A stretch of DNA of 64,000 nt from an uncultured beta proteobacterium (GTDB lineage Bacteria; Pseudomonadota; Gammaproteobacteria; Burkholderiales; Burkholderiaceae_C): the NCBI GenBank assembly GCA_903822435.1, contig CAIJPE010000320.1, forward strand, positions 1 to 64,000, written 5' to 3'. Made by a program: the position numbers and the translations under genes. Numbering within the stretch: position 1 is the stretch's first letter; every line of letters begins with the position of its first letter. Below the pieces are notes generated by a model that saw only the letters and a list, made by a program, of their open reading frames with translations, searched no databases and was not told the origin of the DNA. Below are positions 41,576 to 52,718 of the stretch, in pieces.

Positions 41576-44500
41576 TCACGGTTGGCGCAGGTCGATCGTG
41601 AAGGGGTGCTCCAGGCTCGGCGCCGCGGGCTTGACGTCCACCGTGCCGGGCGTGTGGCCGAAGCGGAAGAAGCGGGACAGGCGACGGCTTTCGGCCTCGT
41701 AGGCATTGACCGGGAAAGTGTCGTGGCTGCGCCCGCCCGGGTGCGCCACGTGGTAGCGGCAGCCGCCCATCGATCGGCGGTGCCAGGTGTCCACCAGGTC
41801 CAGCGTCATGGGCACGTGCACGGGGATCGTGGGATGCAGGGCCGAGGGCGGTTGCCAGGCCCGGTAGCGCACGCCGCAGACGTACTCGCCCACGCGCCCG
41901 GTGGGCTGCAGCGGCAGCGCTCGGCCATTGGCCGTGACCACGTGCCGGTTGCCGTTCAGGCCGGTGACCTTGACCTCCAGCCGCTCCAGAGAAGAATCGA
42001 CATAGCGCACGGTGCCGCCAGCCGAGCCTTCTTCGCCCATCACGTGCCAGGGCTCCAGGGCGTTGCGAAGCGTCATCTCGACGCCCAGCACGCGCACGTC
42101 GCCGATCAGCGGGAAGCGGAAGGAGAAGTGCGGTGCGAACCACTGCCCGTCGAAAGGGAAACCCGCGGCCTGCAGGTCGGCCATGACGTCGTCGAAGTCC
42201 ATCTGCACGAAAGTGGGCAGCATGAAGCGGTCGTGCAGGCCCGTGCCCCAGCGGGTCAGGCGCGTGGCGCCGCGGCCGCGGTACGGCTCGCGCCAGAACC
42301 AGGCCACCAGCGAGCGCAGCAGGAGTTGCTGCGCCAGGCTCATGCGGGCGTGCGGCGGCATCTCGAAGGCGCGCAACTCCAGCAGGCCCAGCCGGCCGGT
42401 GGGCCCGTCGGGCGAATAGAGCTTGTCGATGCAGAACTCGCTGCGGTGCGTGTTGCCGGTGACGTCCACCAGCAGGTTGCGCAGAGTGCGGTCCACCACC
42501 CAGGGCGGCACCGAGCCCCACAGGCCGAGCTGGCGCTCGAGCTCGTTCAGGCCGATCTCGACCTCGTAGACCTGGTCGGTGCGGGCCTCGTCGAAGCGCG
42601 GCGCCTGGCTGGTCGGGCCGATGAACATGCCGCTGAACAGGTAGCTCAGCGAAGGGTGGTTGTGCCAGTAGGTGATGAGGCTGGCCAGCACGTCGGGCCG
42701 GCGCAGGAAGGGGCTGTCGGCCGGCGTGGCGCCGCCCAGCACGAAGTGGTTGCCTCCGCCGGTGCCCGTGTGGCGACCGTCGAGCATGAACTTCTCGGTG
42801 GACAGCCGCGTGTGGTGCGCCGCGTCGTAGAGGAATTCGGTGTGGTCGACCAGCTCGTTCCAGTTGTGGGCGGGGTGGATGTTCACCTCGATCACGCCCG
42901 GGTCGGGCGTGACGGCCAGTTGCTTCAGGCGCGGATCCCGGGGGGGCGGGTAGCCTTCGATGACGATCTTCAGGCTCAGTTCGGCACAGGTGGCCTCGAT
43001 GGCGGCCAGCAGTTCGAGATAGTCCTCGAGGTGGCGCAGGGGCGGCATGAAGACATACAGCACGCCGCTCTTGCCGCCGTGCTCGGACTCGGCCTTCGGG
43101 CCGTTGCCGCGCTGCGGGTCGCGCACTTCCACGCACAGCGCGGTGCGGGTCAGCTCGCCGGTGGACTCGAAGCGTCGCGGCGGGGCCAGCGGGTCACGCG
43201 GGAAGGGCGTGACGGGATCGTGCTCGGTGCCCATGCGCTCGGTGCCGGGGCCTGGGGCGGCGGGGGCGGGGAACGCACCGGCCAAGCCGGCGGCGTTGTC
43301 GTCCGTGTCGACCCCTGCGTTTGCATTCGCGCTGAAGCCCTCGGCGCCCAGGCCCGCATCGGGTCCGCCGCTGCCGTCCTCGGCCAGGCCGGCCCGCAGG
43401 CCCTGCTGCATGCGCAGCGCTGCGGCCGAAGGCAGGGGCGACAGGCTCGCGAAGGGGTCCTGCACCAGCGGCGCCGGCAGGTCGCCCGGCTTGGCCCAGG
43501 GCAGTGAATCCAGCGGCAGGCGCAGCCCCATGGGGGAGTCGCCGGGCATCAGGTACAGGCGCTCCTCGCGCAGGAACCAGGGGCCCGTGACCCAGGCCGG
43601 GCCGGCCATGCTGGTCTGCCATTCGCGCTTCAGCGGCAGGAGGTAGCCCACCGTGGCGTCCAACCCCTGGGTGAAGATGCGGCGCAGGCGGGCGCGTTCG
43701 AGCTCGTCGTCCAGGCGCGCATCGAAGGGGTCGACGTTCACCGGCAGACGGCGTTCGCGCCACAGGTAGTACCACGTGTCCTCGAAGCCGGGCAGCACGA
43801 AGCGGGTGTCCAGGCCCAGGCGCCGGGTGAGCGTGTGGATGAAGCGCTGCGCATCGGCGGCGGTGTAGCGGTGCACGTCGCGCTCGTCGGCGAACAGGCT
43901 GGCATCGTTCCAGCAGGGCTGGCCGTCGGCGCGCCAACACACGCTGAGAGCCCAGCGCGGCAGTTGCTCGCCGGGGTACCACTTGCCCTGGCCGAAATGC
44001 AGGAAGCCGCCGTGGCCGTACTTGGCCCGCAGCTTGTGCACCAGCGACGTGGCCAGGCCGCGCTTGGTCGGCCCCAGGGCATCGGTGTTCCACTCGGCGG
44101 CATCGCGGTCGTCCACGGCCACGAAGGTGGGTTCGCCGCCCATGGTCAACCGCACGTCCTGCTCGTCGAGTCGGCGGTCCACCTCGTGGCCCAGGTCGAC
44201 GATGGCCTTCCACTGCTCGTCGCTGTAAGGCAGCGTAACCCGCGGCGATTCGTAGATGCGCGAGATGGCCATGTGGTGCGAGAACTCGACCTCGCACTCG
44301 TCCACGGCACCGCTGATGGGCGCGGCGGTGGAAGGCTCGGGCGTGCAGGCCACGGGTATGTGGCCTTCGCCGGCCAGCAGGCCCGAGGTCGGGTCCAGGC
44401 CGATCCAGCCGGCACCCGGCAGGTAGATTTCGCACCAGGCGTGCAGGTCGGTGAAGTCGACTTCGGTGCCCGAGGGCCCGTCCAGCGACTTGACGTCGGG

Positions 44501-45133
44501 CTTGAGCTGGATGAGATAGCCCGAGACGAAGCGCGCCGCGATGCCCAGGTGGCGGAAGACCTGCACCATCAGCCAGCCGGTGTCGCGGCACGAGCCGCTG
44601 CCGTTGGTCAGCGTGACCTCAGGCGTCTGCACGCCGGGCTCCATGCGGATGAGATAGCCGATTTCGCGCTGCAGCCGCTGGTTGATGGAGACGATGAAAT
44701 CGTTGGTGCGCATCTTCTCGCGCGGGATGCTGTCGACGAAGGCCTTCAGGCGCGGCGACTCCGACAGCGGGATGCCCGCCAGGTACGGGATCAGGTCGGT
44801 GGCGAGTTCGGGGCCGTAAGTGAAGGGGAAGAACTCGGCCTCCTCCTCCAGGAAGAAATCGAAGGGGTTGAGCACCGACATCTCGGCCACGAGATCGACG
44901 GTGACCTTGAACTCGCGCGTCGGCTCGGGAAAGACCAGCCGGGCCAGGTAGTTGGCGAAGGGGTCCTGCTGCCAGTTGATGAAGTGGTCCACCGGCTCCA
45001 CGCGCAGCGTGTAGCTCAGGATGGGGGTGCGGCAATGGGGCGCCGGGCGCAGGCGCACCACCTGGGGCGAGAGGGTGACCCGGCGGTCGTAGCGGTAATG
45101 CGTGACGTGATTCAGCGCGACATGGATGGACAC
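41576..45133 (-). CDS. Large transglutaminase-like protein with DUF2126 region
   Basis: A 1185-residue protein heading the five-gene cluster. The GTG start at 45133 follows AGGAG at 9 nt. Its N-terminal third is a transglutaminase with triad Cys182 (NGSGSCRDTGWLMVQ), His231 (TDLHAWCEIYL) and Asp247 (IGLDPTSGL). The remaining two thirds are DUF2126, with RLTMGGEPTFVAVDDRDAAE, LPLKREWQTSMAGPAW, DGRHTGTGGGNHFVLGGATP and SLSYLFSGMFIGPTSQAPRF; DUF2126 is often tied to glutamine-synthetase-like or ATP-grasp ligation. A Gly/Ala/Asp-rich insert (about residues 590-650) separates the two lobes. It lies 25 bp before the fused ATP-grasp gene. Substrate is unknown. Confidence 0.93.
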   Translation of the reverse strand: MSIHVALNHVTHYRYDRRVTLSPQVVRLRPAPHCRTPILSYTLRVEPVDHFINWQQDPFANYLARLVFPEPTREFKVTVDLVAEMSVLNPFDFFLEEEAEFFPFTYGPELATDLIPYLAGIPLSESPRLKAFVDSIPREKMRTNDFIVSINQRLQREIGYLIRMEPGVQTPEVTLTNGSGSCRDTGWLMVQVFRHLGIAARFVSGYLIQLKPDVKSLDGPSGTEVDFTDLHAWCEIYLPGAGWIGLDPTSGLLAGEGHIPVACTPEPSTAAPISGAVDECEVEFSHHMAISRIYESPRVTLPYSDEQWKAIVDLGHEVDRRLDEQDVRLTMGGEPTFVAVDDRDAAEWNTDALGPTKRGLATSLVHKLRAKYGHGGFLHFGQGKWYPGEQLPRWALSVCWRADGQPCWNDASLFADERDVHRYTAADAQRFIHTLTRRLGLDTRFVLPGFEDTWYYLWRERRLPVNVDPFDARLDDELERARLRRIFTQGLDATVGYLLPLKREWQTSMAGPAWVTGPWFLREERLYLMPGDSPMGLRLPLDSLPWAKPGDLPAPLVQDPFASLSPLPSAAALRMQQGLRAGLAEDGSGGPDAGLGAEGFSANANAGVDTDDNAAGLAGAFPAPAAPGPGTERMGTEHDPVTPFPRDPLAPPRRFESTGELTRTALCVEVRDPQRGNGPKAESEHGGKSGVLYVFMPPLRHLEDYLELLAAIEATCAELSLKIVIEGYPPPRDPRLKQLAVTPDPGVIEVNIHPAHNWNELVDHTEFLYDAAHHTRLSTEKFMLDGRHTGTGGGNHFVLGGATPADSPFLRRPDVLASLITYWHNHPSLSYLFSGMFIGPTSQAPRFDEARTDQVYEVEIGLNELERQLGLWGSVPPWVVDRTLRNLLVDVTGNTHRSEFCIDKLYSPDGPTGRLGLLELRAFEMPPHARMSLAQQLLLRSLVAWFWREPYRGRGATRLTRWGTGLHDRFMLPTFVQMDFDDVMADLQAAGFPFDGQWFAPHFSFRFPLIGDVRVLGVEMTLRNALEPWHVMGEEGSAGGTVRYVDSSLERLEVKVTGLNGNRHVVTANGRALPLQPTGRVGEYVCGVRYRAWQPPSALHPTIPVHVPMTLDLVDTWHRRSMGGCRYHVAHPGGRSHDTFPVNAYEAESRRLSRFFRFGHTPGTVDVKPAAPSLEHPFTIDLRQP

Positions 45134-45274
45134 GGCAGGGGGCTCCTGGAAGGGGGCATTCGAGGCTTGCGCCGGGTTCGTCGGGGCGGCACCACAAGCC
45201 CCGCGGTTCGGGCTTGCAAGGGCTGGGCCACCCCGCACCAGCCCGGTGCCGCACAGACGCCGTGCCGGGGTCGC

Positions 45275-47725
45275 TCACTGCGGCACCGGACCGTCGGCAG
45301 GGCTTCGATGATGCCAGTAACGGCGAGATGCCTCGCGCTGGCAGTGCGCGGCGCCGTCGGGATGAAGGGTCCACGCCCCGCACCGGTCGCTGCGGATGAT
45401 GGCCACGCCGCGGGCCTCGTACCGGGCGACGACATCGGGCGCCGGGTGGCCGAAGCGGCTTCGGTACGCGGCCTGGAACACGGCCACACGCGGCTGCACG
45501 GCGTCGATGAATGCCGCCGTGGACGAGGTGCGGCTGCCGTGGTGCGGCACCACCAGGACGTCGCTGCGCAGTTGTCGTGCGGCCCGCGCGAGGAGCGCCG
45601 CCTCTTGCGGTGCCTCGATGTCGCCGGTGAGCAGTGCCGTGGCCACGGTGCCCTGCACCTTCAGCACGCAGCTCAACGCATTGGATCGGGCCGACGGCAG
45701 GTGGTCGGTGGCCAACGGGTGCAGCACCTCGAACTGCACGCCGTCCCAGGCCCAGGACTGGCCGACGTCGCAACGGCGGTGCGGGACGGGGCTGGCCCGC
45801 AGCGGGTGATTGTCGGCCAGCGAACTCGTCCAGGCCGCCACGCGCACCCCGGCCATCAGCGCCGCGGCACCGCCGACGTGGTCGGTGTCGCGGTGGCTGA
45901 GCACCAGCAGGTCGACCTGGGTTTCGCCGCGCGCACGCAGCAGGGGCAGCAGCACCCGGCTGCCGGCATCGGTCTCGGGCGACGACTGCGGACCGGTGTC
46001 GAAGACCAGCAGATGGTGGCGGGTGCGCACCAGGACGGCCGTGCCCTGCCCGATATCGGCCGCCAGCAGCTCGAAGCGGCCGGCCGGCGGGCGGGCATCG
46101 GGCGGGGCGACCAGGGGCAAGGCCAGCGGCAGGGCCAGCGCACGCAGCCGCCAGGGCAGCGGCAGCACGGCCAGCGCGCCACCCAGCAGGCCGCAGGCCA
46201 CGGCCCAGGCCGGTGCCGCCGCAGCCGACCACACCACCAGCGGGCCGGCCGCCAGGGCCGACAGGCCGGCCACCAGGCTCTGCACCAGCCAGGCTGCAGG
46301 CAGCCACAAGGCGGCCCAGAACACGCCCAGCAGCGCCAGCGGCGTGATCAGCAGCGTGACCAGCGGGATGGCCACCGCATTGGCCACGAAGCCGACCAAA
46401 GAGACCTGCTGGAAGAAGACCAGCGTCAAGGGCGCCAGGCCCACGGTGGCGATGGCCTGCGTGCGCAGGCCGCCCCGCACCGCCTGCCAGAGCCGCACCG
46501 CCAGCGCCGGCGCGGCGGCACGGGACACCGGGGCATGCGCCGGCTCGGACGCCACCAGCAGGGCCACCGCCCCGTAGGACAGCCAGAAGCCGGGCTGCAG
46601 CAGCGCCCAGGGGTCGAGCAGCGCCACGGCCCAGGCGGCGGCCAGCAACACAGCGTGCAGCGGCCAGCGCAGGCCGGCCCCGCGCAGCAGCGCCACCACC
46701 CCCAGCATCCACACGGTGCGCTGGGCCGGAACGCCCCAGCCTGCCAACAGGGCATAGCCGGCTGCCGCGGCCCAGCCGCCCCAGCGCGCCGCCGCCGGCG
46801 CCGGGCAGGCCAGCAGCCAGCGCGGCTGCCGCCGCCAGGCCCATCCCACGGCGGCACCGGCCAGCCAGGCGAACATGGTGACGTGCAGGCCGGAAATGCT
46901 CATCAGATGGGCCACGCCGGTCACGCGGAACAGCTCCCAGCCCGCACGGTCGATGGCGGCCTGGTCGCCGATGACCAGCGCCGCCAGCACCCCCGCCGCA
47001 GCGGCATCCGGCACCTGCCGCAGGATCGCGTCTCGCAGGGCCTGGCGCAGCCGCTCGACGGGGTGGCCGGCGTTCTCGGCCAGCTTGCGGGGCGGCGTGT
47101 CGGGTCGGTCGCGCACGGTGCCGCTGGCGCCGATGCCTTGCTCGAAGAACCACAGCTCCAGGTCGAAGCCCTCGGGGTTGAGCGTGCCGTGGGGCGCCCG
47201 CAACCGCACCGGCAGCAGCCAACGTTGCCCCGCCCGCAGGTCGGGCCCGGGGCCGCCTTGGGCGCCATCGTCTTCACCGGTGCGATACCACCCCAGCGAC
47301 AGGCGCGGCGGCAAGGCCACCGGCACCTGGCCGAGCCGCGCGGCTTCGGCTTCCAGCGTGAAACGCACGCCCGTGGGGCCGATGCGGGGCAGCTCGGCCA
47401 CCACCCCTGTCACCCACAAGTCCGGGCCCTCCAGCGCAGGCGGCAGCGCCTGGGCCAGCTGCAGTCCGGCCCGCAAGCTGGTACTGGCAAAGCCCAGGAC
47501 CCCCGCGGCCACGCCCAAGGCCATCGCGGCAAGCACCCCCGCACCCAACCCGGCCACACGGCGCCACCGCCAGGCCGGCAACGCGAGCAGGCATGCGCCG
47601 CCAGCCAGCCCGGCCACCGCCGGCCCTGGCCACAGTGCGGGCTGGCGCAGCTGCAGCGCCACGCCGCACAGCCAGCAAAGCACCACCGCAACCGCCCGAG
47701 CCGCCGGCCCCACTGCACCCTGCAT
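45275..47725 (-). CDS. comEC: DNA internalisation channel ComEC/Rec2
   Basis: An 816-residue inner-membrane protein for DNA uptake in natural transformation. The N-terminal part contains the soluble OB-fold-like segment (about 70-190, with LRAPHGTLNPEGFDLELWFF); the competence core follows with GDQAAIDRAGWELFRVTGVA, HLMSISGLHVTMFAWLAGA, and many helices. The C-terminal metallo-beta-lactamase-like domain has LLVLSHRDTDHVGGAAALMA and SDVLVVPHHGSRTSSTAAFI, motifs linked to nuclease activity. The start ATG 47725 (MQGAVGPAARAVAVVL) is taken over the longer frame. It is divergent from ridA across 57 bp. No other competence gene is in the window. Confidence 0.93.
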   Translation of the reverse strand: MQGAVGPAARAVAVVLCWLCGVALQLRQPALWPGPAVAGLAGGACLLALPAWRWRRVAGLGAGVLAAMALGVAAGVLGFASTSLRAGLQLAQALPPALEGPDLWVTGVVAELPRIGPTGVRFTLEAEAARLGQVPVALPPRLSLGWYRTGEDDGAQGGPGPDLRAGQRWLLPVRLRAPHGTLNPEGFDLELWFFEQGIGASGTVRDRPDTPPRKLAENAGHPVERLRQALRDAILRQVPDAAAAGVLAALVIGDQAAIDRAGWELFRVTGVAHLMSISGLHVTMFAWLAGAAVGWAWRRQPRWLLACPAPAAARWGGWAAAAGYALLAGWGVPAQRTVWMLGVVALLRGAGLRWPLHAVLLAAAWAVALLDPWALLQPGFWLSYGAVALLVASEPAHAPVSRAAAPALAVRLWQAVRGGLRTQAIATVGLAPLTLVFFQQVSLVGFVANAVAIPLVTLLITPLALLGVFWAALWLPAAWLVQSLVAGLSALAAGPLVVWSAAAAPAWAVACGLLGGALAVLPLPWRLRALALPLALPLVAPPDARPPAGRFELLAADIGQGTAVLVRTRHHLLVFDTGPQSSPETDAGSRVLLPLLRARGETQVDLLVLSHRDTDHVGGAAALMAGVRVAAWTSSLADNHPLRASPVPHRRCDVGQSWAWDGVQFEVLHPLATDHLPSARSNALSCVLKVQGTVATALLTGDIEAPQEAALLARAARQLRSDVLVVPHHGSRTSSTAAFIDAVQPRVAVFQAAYRSRFGHPAPDVVARYEARGVAIIRSDRCGAWTLHPDGAAHCQREASRRYWHHRSPADGPVPQ

Positions 47726-47782
47726 CGGGCCAGTGTAGGATCGCGCCGCCGCAGACACCCCCACCGTTGGAGGGCCCCCCGA

Positions 47783-48244
47783 ATGACGATCCAGGACCGT
47801 TTGAACAGCCTCGGCATCACCTTGCCCGAGGTCTCCGTACCGGCCGCCGCCTACGTGCCCTATGCCCGGACCGGCTCGCTGGTGTTCCTCTCGGGCCACA
47901 TTGCCAAGCAGGCCGGCAAGACCTGGGTCGGCCAGCTCGGCCTGAACATGGACACCGCCACCGGACAGGCCGCAGCGCGTGCCGTGGCCATCGACCTGCT
48001 GGGTACGCTGCAGGCGGCAGCCGGGGGCGACCTCGGCCGCGTCAAGCGCATCGTGAAGGTGTTGAGCCTGGTCAACAGCAGCCCCACCTACACCGAGCAG
48101 CACATCGTCACCAACGGCTGCAGCGAACTGCTGGTGGCGGTGCTGGGCAAGGACGTGGGCTCGCACGCCCGAAGCGCATTCGGCGTGGCGCAGCTGCCCA
48201 TGGGCGCCTGCGTCGAGATCGAACTGACAGCCGAGCTCGCGTGA
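47783..48244 (+). CDS. RidA-family (YjgF/YER057c/UK114) protein
   Basis: A 153-residue member of the Rid family, small trimeric proteins that hydrolyse reactive imines released by pyridoxal-phosphate or flavin enzymes. GGAGG lies about 9 nt before ATG 47783. Family features are VPYARTGSLVFLSGHIAKQA, VGQLGLNMDTATGQAAARAV, VKVLSLVNSSPTYTEQHIVT, and SAFGVAQLPMGACVEIELTA; the catalytic Arg of RidA itself seems replaced by the QLPMGACVE form (Rid2-7 type subgroups), so imine activity is not certain. GTGA overlap with dsbB at the end. Assigning the subgroup needs a tree. Confidence 0.9.
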   Translation: MTIQDRLNSLGITLPEVSVPAAAYVPYARTGSLVFLSGHIAKQAGKTWVGQLGLNMDTATGQAAARAVAIDLLGTLQAAAGGDLGRVKRIVKVLSLVNSSPTYTEQHIVTNGCSELLVAVLGKDVGSHARSAFGVAQLPMGACVEIELTAELA

Positions 48245-48726
48245 GCGGCCGCTCGGCCACCCCGGCTGTGCTCGGGGCCAGCATCCTGCTGGCGCTGGCC
48301 GCCGTGGGCGCGGCGGTCTACACGCAGGTCCAGTGGGGCATTCAACCCTGCCCCTGGTGCGTGCTGCAGCGCGCGATCTTCGTGTGCATTGCCCTGGCCG
48401 CACTGCCCGGCCTGCTGCTGGCCGTCGCAGCCACGCGCGTGCTCTCGGCCCTGCTGATGCTGCTGCTGGCTGCCGGTGGCGTGGCCTCGGCGTTGTGGCA
48501 GCACTTCGTGGCGGCGTCCAGCACCTCGTGCAACCTCACGCTGGCCGACAAGATCGTGCGTGGCGCGGGGCTGGACGAGCTGTGGCCGCTGGGCTTCAGC
48601 GCCACCGCTTCCTGTGCCGACGCGGCCACCAACCTGCTGGGTGTGCCCTACGAGTTCTACAGCCTGGCGCTGTTCGCGGCCCTGGGTGCCGCCGCGGCCT
48701 GGCTGTTGCTCAAGGCGCGGCGCTGA
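48241..48726 (+). CDS. dsbB: Disulfide bond formation protein DsbB
   Basis: A 161-residue inner-membrane protein that re-oxidises periplasmic DsbA and passes electrons to quinone. Four membrane helices are seen. The first redox pair is in QPCPWCVLQRAIFV (Cys37, Cys40) and the second pair is Cys97 (STSCNLTL) and Cys125 (TASCADAA), matching the known pattern. The C-terminal helix ends in LLLKARR. Start is GTG 48241 overlapping the RidA stop. Pairing with RidA is seen in several Burkholderiales from memory and probably reflects simple operon sharing. Converges on the PEP-CTERM gene downstream. Confidence 0.93.
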   Translation: MSGRSATPAVLGASILLALAAVGAAVYTQVQWGIQPCPWCVLQRAIFVCIALAALPGLLLAVAATRVLSALLMLLLAAGGVASALWQHFVAASSTSCNLTLADKIVRGAGLDELWPLGFSATASCADAATNLLGVPYEFYSLALFAALGAAAAWLLLKARR

Positions 48727-48742
48727 ACGCGCCGCGAGCTGC

Positions 48743-49447
48743 TCAGGCGCGGCGGGCCACCCGGCGCGAAACACCCAGGCCGGCCAGCGCGGTGGCGGCC
48801 AGCGCCAGGCTGCCCGGCTCGGGAATGTTGGTGCCGTGCGGCAGGCCGATGACGAAGTCCTGGCTGTTGCCCATCTCGAGCACGTAAACGTCCAGGCGGC
48901 TCTCGGTCATCTGCGCACCGGCCAGCAGCACGTTGGCCTTCGCCGCATAGGCACTGGTGTCGTTGAAGAGGCCGTTGCCGCTGAGCGTGTAGTCCGTGTC
49001 GTACACCAGGTTCCACACCGCCAGCTGCATGGCCGTGCCGTCCTCGGCGGAACCGACCTCGGCAGGGTGGTCGGCGACGTAGGTCAACAGGCGGCCCATG
49101 CGATCGGCGATATCGGCACGGCCGCGGCGCCACGCGAAGTAGCCGGCCCCGTCTTCCACCGAGTAGGTGGGCATCTGCACGCCGAAGCCTGCGAAGGCCT
49201 CTTCCAGCTCGATGCAGTAAGTGCTGAAGGAGGGGTTGTTGAAGGCACCGGCGTGGCTCATCGAAGCCGAGAAGGTGCCTGCGTAGTCGGCGTAGCCGGT
49301 GGCATTGACGACGTTGCCGTAGCTGTAGGCCCAGCCGTTGATCGTTACCGACACGGGCGAGGCCAGCGGCGTCGGCGCCGCATGGACAAGGCCGCAACCG
49401 CTGGCGAGGACCGAGGCGGCGACGGCATGGAGGAGGCGCTTGTGCAT
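48743..49447 (-). CDS. PEP-CTERM sorting-domain protein
   Basis: A 234-residue exported protein with AGGAAA ribosome-binding site, signal peptide (about 1-24, LHAVAASVLASGCGLVHAAP) and a C-terminal PEP-CTERM tail: NIPEPGSLALAATALAGLG followed by SRRVARRA, a cleavable membrane-sorting signal recognised by exosortase in exopolysaccharide-producing Proteobacteria. The mature domain is beta-rich with VTINGWAYSYGNVVNATGYA and CIELEEAF, and has two Cys in the whole mature chain. It lies opposite and convergent to dsbB. Ligand or structural role unknown; such proteins are often floc or matrix components. No exosortase gene is in the window. Confidence 0.9.
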   Translation of the reverse strand: MHKRLLHAVAASVLASGCGLVHAAPTPLASPVSVTINGWAYSYGNVVNATGYADYAGTFSASMSHAGAFNNPSFSTYCIELEEAFAGFGVQMPTYSVEDGAGYFAWRRGRADIADRMGRLLTYVADHPAEVGSAEDGTAMQLAVWNLVYDTDYTLSGNGLFNDTSAYAAKANVLLAGAQMTESRLDVYVLEMGNSQDFVIGLPHGTNIPEPGSLALAATALAGLGVSRRVARRA

Positions 49448-49655
49448 GGAATTTCCTGGTTTCCTGGCGACCCGGGATGGGTCGAAATCCGATGACCAGA
49501 GTCTGCCCATGGGCGCCTCCCGGCGGGGGCACGCGACACCCTCCGCCACCTGCTTGCGGGGGCAGTTCGCCGTGATCGAATGCACGTTCAAGGCGCAACG
49601 GCCCGCCACGCCGGTGCAAGCCACGATGGCACCACCGCGCTTCAGGGGGGTGTTT

Positions 49656-51959
<2,304 letters not shown>

Positions 51960-52160
51960 GGCTCAGGACGGGCTGCTCGGGGCAGCGGCACGCCACGCCT
52001 GTGCGCGGGACGGCCGGATCGGGGGCCATGCGGGTGCGAGGAGCGCACCGCAAAGGGCCGTTGAGCGGTGCATTCTAGGGTCGCACGCCCAGGAGCCTGG
52101 CCATGGTCGCCCTGGCCTGAATCCTGCAAGGCCCCACTGATCGAAACCTGGAGGAACCCC

Positions 52161-52697
52161 ATGCACGCACAGCTGAAGCCTCTGGCCTTGGCGGCCATTC
52201 TGGTGTTGGCTTCCACGGCCAGCCACGCGGTGATCAGCACCGTCGCCGGGGACACCACGGCCGGGGCCACCTTCGACCGGCCCGTCGAAGACCTGAGCGG
52301 CCTGTCCGGGGTGGGTACTGCGGTGCCCTACATCGAGTACACCTTCACGGCCAGCGTGGCCGGCAGCTACACCTTCCTGACCACGGCCGAATTCGACAGC
52401 TTCGATTTCCTGTATTCGCCCGCGTTCAGCAGTGCCGCGCCGCTGACCAACGCAATGATCGCCAACGACGACCTGCTGGGTCTGACGACTTCTGGCTTCT
52501 CGTTCACGCTGGCGGCCAACACCCCGTACGTGCTGGTGGTCACCGGCTTCAGCAACACCGACTTCGGCCGGTACTCCACCACCATCGGCGGTCCTGGCGT
52601 CGTCACGGCCGTGCCCGAGCCCTCGCCGCAAGCCCTGCTGGCGCTCGGGTTGGTGGCTGTCGCCCTGGGCCGCCTTCGCGCCACGCGACAGGGTTGA
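52161..52697 (+). CDS. PEP-CTERM sorting-domain protein
   Basis: A 178-residue exported protein with a strong GGAGG ribosome-binding site, a signal peptide (about 1-23, LALAAILVLASTASHA) and a PEP-CTERM tail, TAVPEPSPQALLALGLVAVA followed by LGRLRATRQG. The mature domain is beta-rich with repeated Thr/Ser/Val, for example YIEYTFTASVAGSYTFLTTA and TLAANTPYVLVVTGFSNTDF, resembling the FxDxA-type domain seen in many small PEP-CTERM proteins. No cysteine in the mature chain. It is convergent with the acyl-CoA synthetase gene. Function unknown, expected extracellular or matrix-associated. Confidence 0.9.
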   Translation: MHAQLKPLALAAILVLASTASHAVISTVAGDTTAGATFDRPVEDLSGLSGVGTAVPYIEYTFTASVAGSYTFLTTAEFDSFDFLYSPAFSSAAPLTNAMIANDDLLGLTTSGFSFTLAANTPYVLVVTGFSNTDFGRYSTTIGGPGVVTAVPEPSPQALLALGLVAVALGRLRATRQG

Positions 52698-52718
52698 GCA
52701 CTGCCCTGGCCTCCCGCA

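Noticed and set aside
43835-48244. A 1469-codon plus-strand open frame opposite the DUF2126 and ComEC genes
   Set aside because: Its reading is rich in His, Gln, Arg and Gly with no family motif; it mirrors two well-supported genes on the other strand and arises from high G+C third-position bias. Only its end (RidA) is real.
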